A stretch of 13,560 bases of DNA from contig NZ_DJDT01000192.1 of assembly GCF_002432345.1 (NCBI RefSeq), positions 1-13,560 on the forward strand, in the 5' to 3' direction. Positions within the stretch are counted from its first letter, which is position 1; each line of letters opens with the position of its first letter. Shown here one piece after another: positions 1 through 7,568 of the stretch. The DNA is from Pedobacter sp. UBA5917. Lineage in GTDB: Bacteria; Bacteroidota; Bacteroidia; Sphingobacteriales; Sphingobacteriaceae. The notes under the pieces are model-generated. The model saw nothing but the letters and a program-made list of their open reading frames with translations, searched no databases and had not been told where the DNA came from. Position numbers and translations under genes: made by a program.

Positions 1-1
1 T

Positions 2-3000
2 GAACCGCTCTACGATGAGGCTGCGACATTTAAAAATATACATGAAGCTCTTGATTTAAGTACTGAGCCCAGAGTTGAAGAAAATGCAACTTTGATCATC
101 TATTTTGCGGGACACGGTTGCGAAATACCAAAAGGAAAGGGGCGATGGGTACCATATGACGGAACCGGAGGAATTGTGGATACAATTTCACATGAGGATG
201 TGTTAGCCTATGTAAAAATGAATAATTGGGCACAACATATAATTGTGATTTCCGACAGCTGTTTTTCAGGAACAATTACCAATAACGAATTCCCAATAGA
301 ACGAGGGAGAAGATCGAAAAAAGATAATTCCAGTTCTCGGATTGCGATTTCAGCAGGTCGACTTGAGCCAGTGGGCGATGGCTCACCGGGATATAACAGC
401 CCTTTTAGTAAAACACTCTGTAGTTTTTTGGAAATGAACACCAAACCGGCGATTTCTATTCATGAGATGATTAATCGTATTAAGCAACTCACTCCCAGCA
501 GGAGCTATCAAACACCTCAAGCAACAAGTATAGATTGTGATAAAAATGAGCATGGGGAATTATTGCTTAGCCTAGAAAGCATTCAAAATGATAAGAGACC
601 TGAACCCTTAAAATTTCCAGAATATTTGACAACTGGGCCTTTTTTTTCAAGGATGCTAAAAAAGGAGGTTCAGGCAGATCAAGTTAGCACCTATCTTCCT
701 AGGTCAACTGTAACAGGTTTAATTGATGGGATTGATTCATTCAATCATATAGCCGTAATTGGGGAGGCCGGTAGCGGGAAAAGTAGAGAATTAATTGAAG
801 CTGCTAAACTTATCGAAGATAATCACCCTTATCTGGTTCCTTATTTCGCAAAACTTGGTGGTATTCATGCTGAGCAGTTGCTTGAAGAGATTTCGTCATT
901 TACAAACGAGTACGGGCAAGAACGATCAGTATTTTTTCTGGATGGATTGGACGAGGTTAGCATAGAAAACTGGGATGGGATAGTTTCTGTTATCATGAAT
1001 TCATGTAAGCGGTTCCCCCTTGCAAAGTTTGTTGTAGGATGCAGAACAAATAGATACAATTTGGATGTTTTTAACCCAGAGGTTTCTACCTTACCTGGCT
1101 TTATGGTGCTAGAGGTACCTAATTTTCAAGCAGAGGATATCGATAACATTCTGAAGGTGCTAAATATTAGTCAACAAGATTTCTATATTCAGGTAAATGC
1201 CCAACATTTTTATGATTTAATATCTCGGCCCTATTCGCTTTTCCAGTTGACTAATTATTACCAAGAACACGGAAATTTGAGTATTGCAAGATCTTTTTTA
1301 AACCAACAGGCGCTCGAATCAAACGCCGTGACGACAGGAAGTGAAACAGATCACTTCTTACAGGCAATAGCTTTTAGTCTTACGGAAATTGGTGCATCTT
1401 ATGCCCAGACGAAAGACCTTTCTGCATTTGGCTTTGATCTTTCATTGCTAAGTCACCAAAGTATTCTTATTCGCGATGAAAACTCAGATTCATGGAGTTT
1501 TATCCATAAGAACTTTCAAGAATATTTAAGTGCAAAATTCCTATCCAACCTAAATGTTGAAGATATTATTGAAGTTATCGAAGAAGATAGATTGGATGGG
1601 AAAGGAATTAGTCCAGTCTGGTTTAATACTGTTTCATACCTATTTAATATTGCAGGTGAAGACTTAGCACAGCAACTGATAGCTTGGTCTAGTAGTATTG
1701 ATCCTGTGAACTTACTTAAATTTGAAGCCTCAAGACTTTCAATTGACATGTGTGTTGAGGTTTATCAGAAAATTTATGATAGCTATCTAGAGCAAGATTT
1801 GTATATGATGTCCAACCGTTTTACCTCAAACGAGCTAGGACAATTTGCGAGTAATAAAATCTCACTTGAGTTAATGATAAATGCCTTTCGAAGTGAGAAG
1901 ACAACTAGGATAGGGATAATGAACCATGTTTATGTCCTTTATTATGTTGCACTTCATGACTTTTCAAAGGAAAGTGATGAGATCAAATTTTATCTTTCGC
2001 GATTGCTTGGTGACCAGCGGTTGGAGCCAAACGATCGTTTAGCAATAATTAATCTCTTTGTTCAAAAGAAGCTGCTTGACGATGGCATATATGCAATGGT
2101 AATTGATAAATACCAAAACAATAATAATGCTTATCACAGGGCAATGATTTACGAGATGATCAAAGAGATGCGAAAGGCAGGTGAGCAGATACCCTATCTT
2201 TTAGAAGGAATTGAATTGCTTGCTAATAATGTCGCTGATAGGCATAGGGACGATACTAATTTAGCAGATGAAGAAGTAGGACTCTTCTCGGCAATTACGA
2301 GTATTGATTCCGTGGAGGGGATGGAAAAACTAATCGAAGGATTTTTGGTAAATGAAGGTCAACTGCTAAGCAGACTATGTTATTATCATCGTGATGCCTT
2401 CATTAAAATATTAGGGGTCTTTCGCCAAATGATTACGACTTATCCAGGATTTGTGTCGAACGTCATCAAATTATATTTAGGACTTCATTCAGGTTATCAT
2501 ACAGATTTTCTGGAAGATTGTGCTCAGACTTTTTTTGAAACCAAAACTGTAGGGCCTGCTTTGATGGAAATTTGGATTAAGCATGATTTGGATGAGTATG
2601 ATTTAGCACAAGTAAGTACTCCTCTTTTGACTTTGGAGAGCGTTGAGGATATAGCTCAAGCTGTCATTCAAGAAGAAATTAGTATAGATCGTGGCCGAAT
2701 GTTCCATCAATTACTTTATAATTTGAGAACAAAATTTCCAGATTACCTACCGGCCTTCGAATCCAGTTGTTCTGCAAAACATGATTTTTATTCTGAACGG
2801 CCAGATGAGATCGATTGGTCGCTAATACGTGAAAAGGAAAAATTAGTCTCACTTGATTTGCTAAGCAAACAAGATGCAATTATAGAAGAGGTAAAGTTAA
2901 TATTTCAGGATATTGGGGGAGGTTCACTTAGCTCTACACAGATAAATGAACTTTCGAGCTTGTCTTTTAAAAACCCTGAGGCGACGATTAATCCAATTTC

Positions 3001-4156
3001 TTATCAGTTACTTTACCATATTTCCAGGCAACTTAAATCAGACATTGATTTGGAATCTGTGCTCCAATGGATTTCAGGTGAAAAAAATCTTATTCGTTTT
3101 CAAATGACGCGGCTTAATTCTATGCCGGATATTTCGGGTAAATCATTCTCAGCTCAAGGCTTATCTTATATTCGCTCGGCAATGAAGCAATTTCCGACCG
3201 ATTACGAATTATTTTGGTCCTTAACGCAGAAGCGGATTTTGGAGAAAGACGAAGATAGATTACTTAGCTTAACTGCTAGTCTCCCGATGCTAGCTAATAA
3301 TCGACTTGAAACCCCGTCACAACTGGAAAAAATTCAAAGTTTTGTTGAACCCGATAAAATGAATGAACAAATATGTAAAAACATTAGTGAAAATCTGAGC
3401 TACCCGGTCTGGTTAAATAATGCGGCCTATGCGCTTCGCAATAAACTTCAAAACTGCTATGCTCCAGTTTTAGAATCTTTGCTAAATCAACCTGAACACT
3501 CGCAACAAGATGAGTTGCTACATCTATGGATTAAGAATACTAAGGATTTTGAGGGAATAAAGAAATTTGCAACACAAACTAATTCTTTAGAATTGGCTAT
3601 TTCCTCCCTTAAAATTCTCTCGAAGTTCGAACAATTTCCTGATTATGTGCAAACTCGTTGTCTAGAATTAATTGAAGATAAATCGATTGTAGAATATCAA
3701 CGGCAACGATTAATCAATTTACTTATTGAGGAAAACCATCCCACTGGGTTAAAGCTGCTTTGGGAATGCTTAGATAGTAAAAAACAATACGATGTGCGTT
3801 ATGCTAATTTTAGCAAAGTTAGCTCGCTAGAGGCCCTGCCAAACCTTATCAAATTGTTAAATATGTCACAAAGTCCACCATTCAACGACCCTATAATGAA
3901 TGGGCTTGAAAATGAAGTTCTACGTGCATTATCTAATATTGCAAAACAATCGATTGAAAACGGTCTGGCGGTCAAGCATGCTGTTGAGGTGTTTATCGAC
4001 GAGAATGTCGAAGAATTTCCAAAGGTTAAAGCACTCCGATATCGACTGGAATTTATTGAGGAAGAAACGCTTACTGCAAATCGGAAGACAAAGAAAATAG
4101 ACCAAGTTATTGCCTTGGTTCAGAAATATAAACGAGCTCTTAAAGGAAATGATTAA
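2..4156 (+). CDS. Caspase-like protease / NACHT NTPase / helical-repeat protein (NLR-like), 5' end missing
   Basis: The frame is open from base 2 to the TAA at 4154-4156, so the gene starts upstream of the window; the TTG at 92 is inside the caspase fold, not a start. Residues are numbered from that TTG codon. The caspase-like (peptidase C14) domain shows the His motif YFAGHG (His8) and the Cys motif SDSCFSG (Cys57), preceded by AATFKNIHEAL, typical of bacterial caspases, and followed by a QTPQ end. A NACHT NTPase follows: P-loop GEAGSGKS (224-231), Walker B FFLDGLDE (to about 288), sensor VVGCRT (Arg318), and the downstream FIHKNFQEYLSA element (470-481). Residues from about 490 to 1354 look like HEAT/ARM-type helices, the expected ligand-sensing part. 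Established: NACHT/STAND proteins are oligomerising switches, and bacterial caspases can be their effectors. Inferred: an intracellular phage sensor that activates proteolysis. Both catalytic residues and the P-loop are intact. The precursor gene begins 45 nt downstream. Confidence 0.93.
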   Translation, partial: EPLYDEAATFKNIHEALDLSTEPRVEENATLIIYFAGHGCEIPKGKGRWVPYDGTGGIVDTISHEDVLAYVKMNNWAQHIIVISDSCFSGTITNNEFPIERGRRSKKDNSSSRIAISAGRLEPVGDGSPGYNSPFSKTLCSFLEMNTKPAISIHEMINRIKQLTPSRSYQTPQATSIDCDKNEHGELLLSLESIQNDKRPEPLKFPEYLTTGPFFSRMLKKEVQADQVSTYLPRSTVTGLIDGIDSFNHIAVIGEAGSGKSRELIEAAKLIEDNHPYLVPYFAKLGGIHAEQLLEEISSFTNEYGQERSVFFLDGLDEVSIENWDGIVSVIMNSCKRFPLAKFVVGCRTNRYNLDVFNPEVSTLPGFMVLEVPNFQAEDIDNILKVLNISQQDFYIQVNAQHFYDLISRPYSLFQLTNYYQEHGNLSIARSFLNQQALESNAVTTGSETDHFLQAIAFSLTEIGASYAQTKDLSAFGFDLSLLSHQSILIRDENSDSWSFIHKNFQEYLSAKFLSNLNVEDIIEVIEEDRLDGKGISPVWFNTVSYLFNIAGEDLAQQLIAWSSSIDPVNLLKFEASRLSIDMCVEVYQKIYDSYLEQDLYMMSNRFTSNELGQFASNKISLELMINAFRSEKTTRIGIMNHVYVLYYVALHDFSKESDEIKFYLSRLLGDQRLEPNDRLAIINLFVQKKLLDDGIYAMVIDKYQNNNNAYHRAMIYEMIKEMRKAGEQIPYLLEGIELLANNVADRHRDDTNLADEEVGLFSAITSIDSVEGMEKLIEGFLVNEGQLLSRLCYYHRDAFIKILGVFRQMITTYPGFVSNVIKLYLGLHSGYHTDFLEDCAQTFFETKTVGPALMEIWIKHDLDEYDLAQVSTPLLTLESVEDIAQAVIQEEISIDRGRMFHQLLYNLRTKFPDYLPAFESSCSAKHDFYSERPDEIDWSLIREKEKLVSLDLLSKQDAIIEEVKLIFQDIGGGSLSSTQINELSSLSFKNPEATINPISYQLLYHISRQLKSDIDLESVLQWISGEKNLIRFQMTRLNSMPDISGKSFSAQGLSYIRSAMKQFPTDYELFWSLTQKRILEKDEDRLLSLTASLPMLANNRLETPSQLEKIQSFVEPDKMNEQICKNISENLSYPVWLNNAAYALRNKLQNCYAPVLESLLNQPEHSQQDELLHLWIKNTKDFEGIKKFATQTNSLELAISSLKILSKFEQFPDYVQTRCLELIEDKSIVEYQRQRLINLLIEENHPTGLKLLWECLDSKKQYDVRYANFSKVSSLEALPNLIKLLNMSQSPPFNDPIMNGLENEVLRALSNIAKQSIENGLAVKHAVEVFIDENVEEFPKVKALRYRLEFIEEETLTANRKTKKIDQVIALVQKYKRALKGND

Positions 4157-4227
4157 TGAAAGAAAGTTTCTTATATTTGATATCAATTATTTTAACGCTA
4201 TATGAAACCTTTTATCCTTCAGTTTAA
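4156..4227 (+). CDS. Possible 23-residue hydrophobic mini-ORF (doubtful)
   Basis: The ATG overlaps the stop of the caspase-NACHT gene as TAATG, the same kind of junction used by the ATP-grasp gene downstream. The peptide is mostly Phe, Leu, Ile and Tyr (SFLYLISIILTLYETFY) and could span a membrane. It ends 26 nt inside the next gene, out of frame. It might relay ribosomes from the large gene to the precursor start at 4202, or it may be chance in AT-rich DNA, where such codons are frequent. I do not recognise a family, and I list it mainly because of the junction. Confidence 0.15.
   Translation: MKESFLYLISIILTLYETFYPSV
4172..4179 (+). promoter_or_regulatory. Candidate Bacteroidota -7 element ahead of the precursor gene
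   Basis: TATATTTG matches the Bacteroidota -7 consensus TAnnTTTG exactly and lies 22 nt before the precursor ATG at 4202. No good TTTG -33 element sits 19-21 nt upstream, so this is half a promoter. If active, it would let the peptide and its enzyme be made without the caspase-NACHT gene, which would suit a protective or priming role for the peptide. Confidence 0.25.
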
Positions 4228-4543
4228 GGAATCGGCTACACTAACCGATTTCGATTTTTCAAAAATCGCCTATGATCCTGAACTTAACTTAAATGTCGAT
4301 ATTCAAACTGGAAATCCTGCAATTGATGTCTTGGAAATGGGGACTGAAACGGGAACTAAAGTTTTAAGCGAATCGTCGGATTCAGACGCTAACAACTTCC
4401 AAGCTATGTTGGGAACCGAAATAATAACACTTACAGGTGGCGAGGGAGTGCAGAGTGATAGGGATCGTTATCAGTTGCAAATGTTAATGGCAACCAATAC
4501 AAATACAAGAGTTATTCAGGAGACCCCTGACAAGGATTTCTAA
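4202..4543 (+). CDS. Putative graspetide (microviridin-type RiPP) precursor peptide
   Basis: This 113-residue protein is strongly acidic, with 19 Asp/Glu against 8 Lys/Arg, and has no signal peptide or membrane segment. It begins MKPFILQFKES. The P-F-x3-F pattern at residues 3-8 resembles the PFFARFL helix by which microviridin leaders bind their ATP-grasp enzyme. Candidate crosslinking regions rich in Thr/Ser donors and Asp/Glu acceptors lie at 48-62 (TETGT, then SESSDSD) and 72-88. The only basic cluster in the C-terminal half is DRDR (86-89). It overlaps the ATP-grasp gene by one base (TAATG), the usual precursor-enzyme order. At 113 residues it is longer than classic microviridin precursors, which are near 50. 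The name rests on the enzyme next door and on the leader motif; no recognised core consensus is visible. It could also be a protein substrate modified in another way by the ATP-grasp enzyme. Confidence 0.72.
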   Translation: MKPFILQFKESATLTDFDFSKIAYDPELNLNVDIQTGNPAIDVLEMGTETGTKVLSESSDSDANNFQAMLGTEIITLTGGEGVQSDRDRYQLQMLMATNTNTRVIQETPDKDF

Positions 4544-5460
4544 TGATACTTGTTGTTACGCACAAGCAAGATTATACTGCTGATTTTCTAATTAATAAAT
4601 TTAATCAACGGGGCATAGCTTACTATAGACTCAATTGTGAAGATATTATGTCTTCAATGATAAGTGTCAAAGCTAACCTTCAATTTCAATTTTCAGTCAA
4701 AGGAATAAGTAGTTTTTCTTCAGTCTGGTTTCGCAGAACAAGCCTGCCAGCTTTAAATGTCGCAGAGGCTAGCAAGCTTTCATTTCTAAAATCTGAGTTC
4801 GATAGTTTTTTGAAGAACCTTTTCTCTGTAACAGAAGCAAAATGGTTAAGTGACCCCTGGCAAGTTTATCGCGCTGAAAATAAACTTCTTCAACTCAAAA
4901 TTGCAAGGCAATTAGGTTTCTCTATACCTGAAACCTTGGTCACAACTGATAAGGCAGAGGTAGTTTCCTTTTACAATGAATTCGCAAACATCATTGTAAA
5001 GCCTATCTCCGTAACGAGAAGTGATGGCGAGGGAGAGCCCATGTTTATCTACACTAGCCGAGTGGAAAAGGAACATATTGATAGAATTGATCAATTTGAT
5101 TTAACGCCATGTATTTTTCAAAGGGAAATTGAAAAGTTATTGGAGATCAGGGTTACTGTGGTTGGAGATAGAGTGTTTGCTGCTAGCGTTGACTCTCAAA
5201 ACCAGGAAGAAACGAAAGTAGACTGGAGGCGGAAACCCTTAAGTTTTTCAATGTTCGAACTGCCCGAAAATATAGCATCGAAATGTATATGTTTGGTGAA
5301 AAAGCTTGGGCTTTTATTTGGTGCGATCGATATAATCCTTTCACCAGATGGCTCATATACATTTTTGGAAATAAATCCGAACGGGCAATGGGTTTGGATT
5401 GAAAAGGAGACAGGACTTCTTATTAGCGAGGCAATAATAAGTGAACTAACAAATGTTTAA
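4543..5460 (+). CDS. ATP-grasp peptide macrocyclase (MvdC/MvdD-like graspetide synthetase)
   Basis: This 305-residue cytoplasmic enzyme belongs to the ATP-grasp ribosomal peptide maturase family, which activates Asp/Glu side chains as acyl phosphates and joins them to Thr/Ser (ester) or Lys (amide) of a precursor. The pre-ATP-grasp region carries VWFRR (61-65). The family pattern KLLQLKIARQLGFSIPETLVT spans 114-134. An ATP-binding lysine lies in IIVKP (Lys153). FQREIEKLLEIRV (192-204) includes the conserved EIRV. DWR is at 228-230 and GAIDI at 260-264. The metal-binding strand FLEINPNGQW (274-283) supplies Glu276 and Asn278, and the tail WIEKETGL is typical of MvdD relatives. Length is normal for the family and all key residues are present. 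The ATG overlaps the precursor stop (TAATG), and the stop overlaps the next gene by 8 nt, so translation is probably coupled. No exporter, C39 peptidase or acetyltransferase follows within the window, unlike many graspetide clusters. Confidence 0.9.
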   Translation: MILVVTHKQDYTADFLINKFNQRGIAYYRLNCEDIMSSMISVKANLQFQFSVKGISSFSSVWFRRTSLPALNVAEASKLSFLKSEFDSFLKNLFSVTEAKWLSDPWQVYRAENKLLQLKIARQLGFSIPETLVTTDKAEVVSFYNEFANIIVKPISVTRSDGEGEPMFIYTSRVEKEHIDRIDQFDLTPCIFQREIEKLLEIRVTVVGDRVFAASVDSQNQEETKVDWRRKPLSFSMFELPENIASKCICLVKKLGLLFGAIDIILSPDGSYTFLEINPNGQWVWIEKETGLLISEAIISELTNV

Positions 5461-6214
5461 AATGGCTAAGATTAAAGAATTTTTTCAATCCCTTGGGCTT
5501 GGTTACACTCACCCTCAGGTGGGGCCGGATTTAGCTGCCCAAAGTTACCAGAAAAAAAGTGACAATATAGAGAAGCTAAAAGAGCATAGGGACTTTCTAA
5601 ACCGCTTAGAGGAAGAGGAACAAAAACGCTTGGAATCTATAGATACTAAAGGTTCCCAATTCATCGCCCAAGTTGGGGTAATCTTCGCCTTATTGACTTT
5701 ATTTATTCCAATCATTATGGATAAGGTCAGTGGTTTTCAGATCAGCTTCAAAATTATTTTGATTATTTTTTCTGTACTGGCTTCATTACTTTATGTTTTG
5801 AGTATACATAATGCCTTAAAGAATTATCGGATAAACAATTTTAAATACGTTCGTCCAAGCGCATCAAATGTTCTCGATTTCAAAGATGATGACGTAAGAG
5901 CATTCGTTGATGAAGAAATTAGAGATCTCTTGACTGGTAGGGTTCGCAATATTCATAATAATAATATAAAGGCAACTAACTTACTTCACGCTTATGTATC
6001 ATTCAAATATGCAAATATTTTAACAGGTAGTTTAATTGCTCTTTTTTCCATTGCGATGGTTCTTTACAAACCTGAGAATAACGTTGTTTCCATTCAAGGA
6101 CCAGTCATAATTAAGCACCTTGATGAGGTACAGAAAACTCTCGAAAAGCGTAATCAACGAAAAGATACAACTGTAGTCAATATCAAGAATGAAATTAAAG
6201 TCCCAGCCAAATAA
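5453..6214 (+). CDS. Three-helix membrane protein with N-terminal coiled coil, possible membrane effector
   Basis: The 253-residue protein has a charged, probably coiled N-terminal region (about 31-66, rich in Lys and Glu), two closely spaced transmembrane helices (about 70-89 and 97-118), a loop of about 65 residues and a third helix (about 184-205). A polar, Lys-rich tail of about 45 residues follows. The stretch RLESIDTKGSQFIAQVGVIF, leading into helix 1, resembles the ID-x-KAs element before the first helix of Pycsar-type and other SMODS/SLOG-associated membrane effectors; I see this as similarity in layout, not proven homology. Established: such proteins usually damage the inner membrane when their system is triggered. 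Inferred: this is the killing or signalling arm of the operon, perhaps released by caspase cleavage or by the peptide product. Its ATG lies in the end of the ATP-grasp gene (8-nt overlap); an in-frame ATG at 5462 is an alternative start. Confidence 0.8.
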   Translation: MFKMAKIKEFFQSLGLGYTHPQVGPDLAAQSYQKKSDNIEKLKEHRDFLNRLEEEEQKRLESIDTKGSQFIAQVGVIFALLTLFIPIIMDKVSGFQISFKIILIIFSVLASLLYVLSIHNALKNYRINNFKYVRPSASNVLDFKDDDVRAFVDEEIRDLLTGRVRNIHNNNIKATNLLHAYVSFKYANILTGSLIALFSIAMVLYKPENNVVSIQGPVIIKHLDEVQKTLEKRNQRKDTTVVNIKNEIKVPAK

Positions 6215-6318
6215 TGATATGGTTAGGGAATCTGCAAATGCGGGATTTTCTTGTTAAGAATGGTTGCGTAAACGTCGATCCTGAGGAATTTATTTGCCAA
6301 CTTCGAATTAGTCATTGA
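6214..6318 (+). CDS. Possible 34-residue protein at the end of the operon (doubtful)
   Basis: A second TAATG junction puts this ATG on the last base of the membrane-protein stop. The peptide has a mixed, protein-like composition, with MRDFLVKNGCVNVDPEEF in its middle and RISH at its end. It ends 38 nt before the convergent HEPN gene. I recognise no family. It may be a small operon protein, the remnant of a longer gene, or chance. The repeat of the TAATG arrangement is the only positive argument. Confidence 0.22.
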   Translation: MIWLGNLQMRDFLVKNGCVNVDPEEFICQLRISH

Positions 6319-6356
6319 AATTGTTTGTTTGAAAAAAATAAGGAGAAAAGGATTTC

Positions 6357-7568
6357 TCAGGAAGATTCTTGGAGGCCGAGATCGCTGCCGCCTACTTCAA
6401 TACTTTCACATAATAGAACAACTTGTTCAAACGCAGTATTACAGAAAAGAAGTTCTCTGTTTACGAACTTCAATATGTCATCCATCTGTTTGTGTAGTAA
6501 AGTTAATTGTATCTCATCCGTAGCATTATCTAGCCAATGCCGAGTTCTTGATGCGCTATAAGAACCTTTTATAAACGTATTTGCTGTTTTATAATGAATT
6601 AATGGATGTCGATATCCAGATAAATCTTTATGCTCTTTCTTTAATCTATTTAAAAACCATTTGAAATGCTCATTTTTAGTGATTTCAGGGAACTTTAATT
6701 TTAATTCCTTTACAGTTTGCCTTTCGAAGAGCTTATTGTAAGATAGCGCTTTTGCTTCAAAGCAGGTTGGCATCAAGAAGAGATACAGGATATATGCAAT
6801 TCTCTCATAAAACGTATAGATCTCTTCAATAGCTGCCTCTAAATAGAATATATGGCGTGTATCATAAAAACTAGGATTATGTGGGTAAACGTTGCTTCCA
6901 TCCATTCTATAAAAATCATCGGTAAAATGAGATGTATATCTTCCCCACATATTCGCACAGGAAACACTATACATTATATTTCGATGAGATTCCCCGAGCT
7001 CGTGGAAGTAGTCCAAGCTCGTATCGTTTACCATTGTTGTGTTATCATTGTCCACATTCTTCCAAATACGGGTAAAGAAAGCAAATGCTTCCTGTCCGAA
7101 ATATTCAGTTTCAAATATGGTCTTAACTCCTAATCGTCTGAGTTCATCTTCGTATTTCTTATGAAATTCCAGCAGTGCTTTTTGTTCAGCATTTAGAAAA
7201 CTAATGTTTTCGCAATGAACACCAATGCCTTGCTGGAAATAGGCTCTTATTGTCAAGGGTAACTCCATGGGCTCTGAAAAAAATGTCCTGCCTGCATTAT
7301 TATGCTCATTGATAGTGCCTCGTAAATCGAGGTCAATAACTATCTCTTCAAATTTAAAACCGTCCCTATCTATAAAAGGCGTTACCGAATAAAGATCGCT
7401 CCATTTTGCTGAATTTGGTGTAAACTCGAAGTAAGCATTTTTTGCTTTTTTGACTTTGCTGGAGAAAAAATGATGGTTTTTACGCCGCTGCATCAGCGAC
7501 CATACGATACCATAATTGTTCAGTTCGATGGATTTAATAAGCTCTTTTAGGGTGTCTGGTTTTTCCAT
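6357..7568 (-). CDS. HEPN-domain-like protein, possible ribonuclease
   Basis: This 403-residue soluble protein is encoded opposite to its neighbours. Its C-terminal half is helical and carries YRHPLIHYK, which contains an RX4H motif (Arg320-His325), the usual catalytic signature of HEPN ribonucleases. It follows a long helix rich in aromatic residues, FYLEAAIEEIYTFYERIAYI (241-260), as expected for a HEPN bundle. The N-terminal half (1 to about 190) is mixed alpha/beta and I do not recognise it. The layout is reminiscent of Cthe_2314-type HEPN proteins, but this is a tentative match. Established: HEPN RNases are common in toxin-antitoxin, abortive-infection and CRISPR-linked systems. Inferred: a stand-alone RNA-targeting defence gene. 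No antitoxin-like partner (such as a MNT nucleotidyltransferase) adjoins it. It faces the caspase operon tail to tail and has its own likely promoter. Some HEPN proteins only bind RNA or have a structural role. Confidence 0.75.
   Translation of the reverse strand: MEKPDTLKELIKSIELNNYGIVWSLMQRRKNHHFFSSKVKKAKNAYFEFTPNSAKWSDLYSVTPFIDRDGFKFEEIVIDLDLRGTINEHNNAGRTFFSEPMELPLTIRAYFQQGIGVHCENISFLNAEQKALLEFHKKYEDELRRLGVKTIFETEYFGQEAFAFFTRIWKNVDNDNTTMVNDTSLDYFHELGESHRNIMYSVSCANMWGRYTSHFTDDFYRMDGSNVYPHNPSFYDTRHIFYLEAAIEEIYTFYERIAYILYLFLMPTCFEAKALSYNKLFERQTVKELKLKFPEITKNEHFKWFLNRLKKEHKDLSGYRHPLIHYKTANTFIKGSYSASRTRHWLDNATDEIQLTLLHKQMDDILKFVNRELLFCNTAFEQVVLLCESIEVGGSDLGLQESS

Noticed and set aside
92..94. 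TTG 92 as the start of the caspase-NACHT gene
   Set aside because: The frame is open upstream, and the preceding residues (LYDEAATFKNIHEAL) are part of the caspase fold, so the real start lies outside the window.
6215..6356. Intrinsic terminator between the convergent operon and HEPN gene
   Set aside because: I looked for a stable stem followed by T residues on either strand and saw none, so no terminator is listed.
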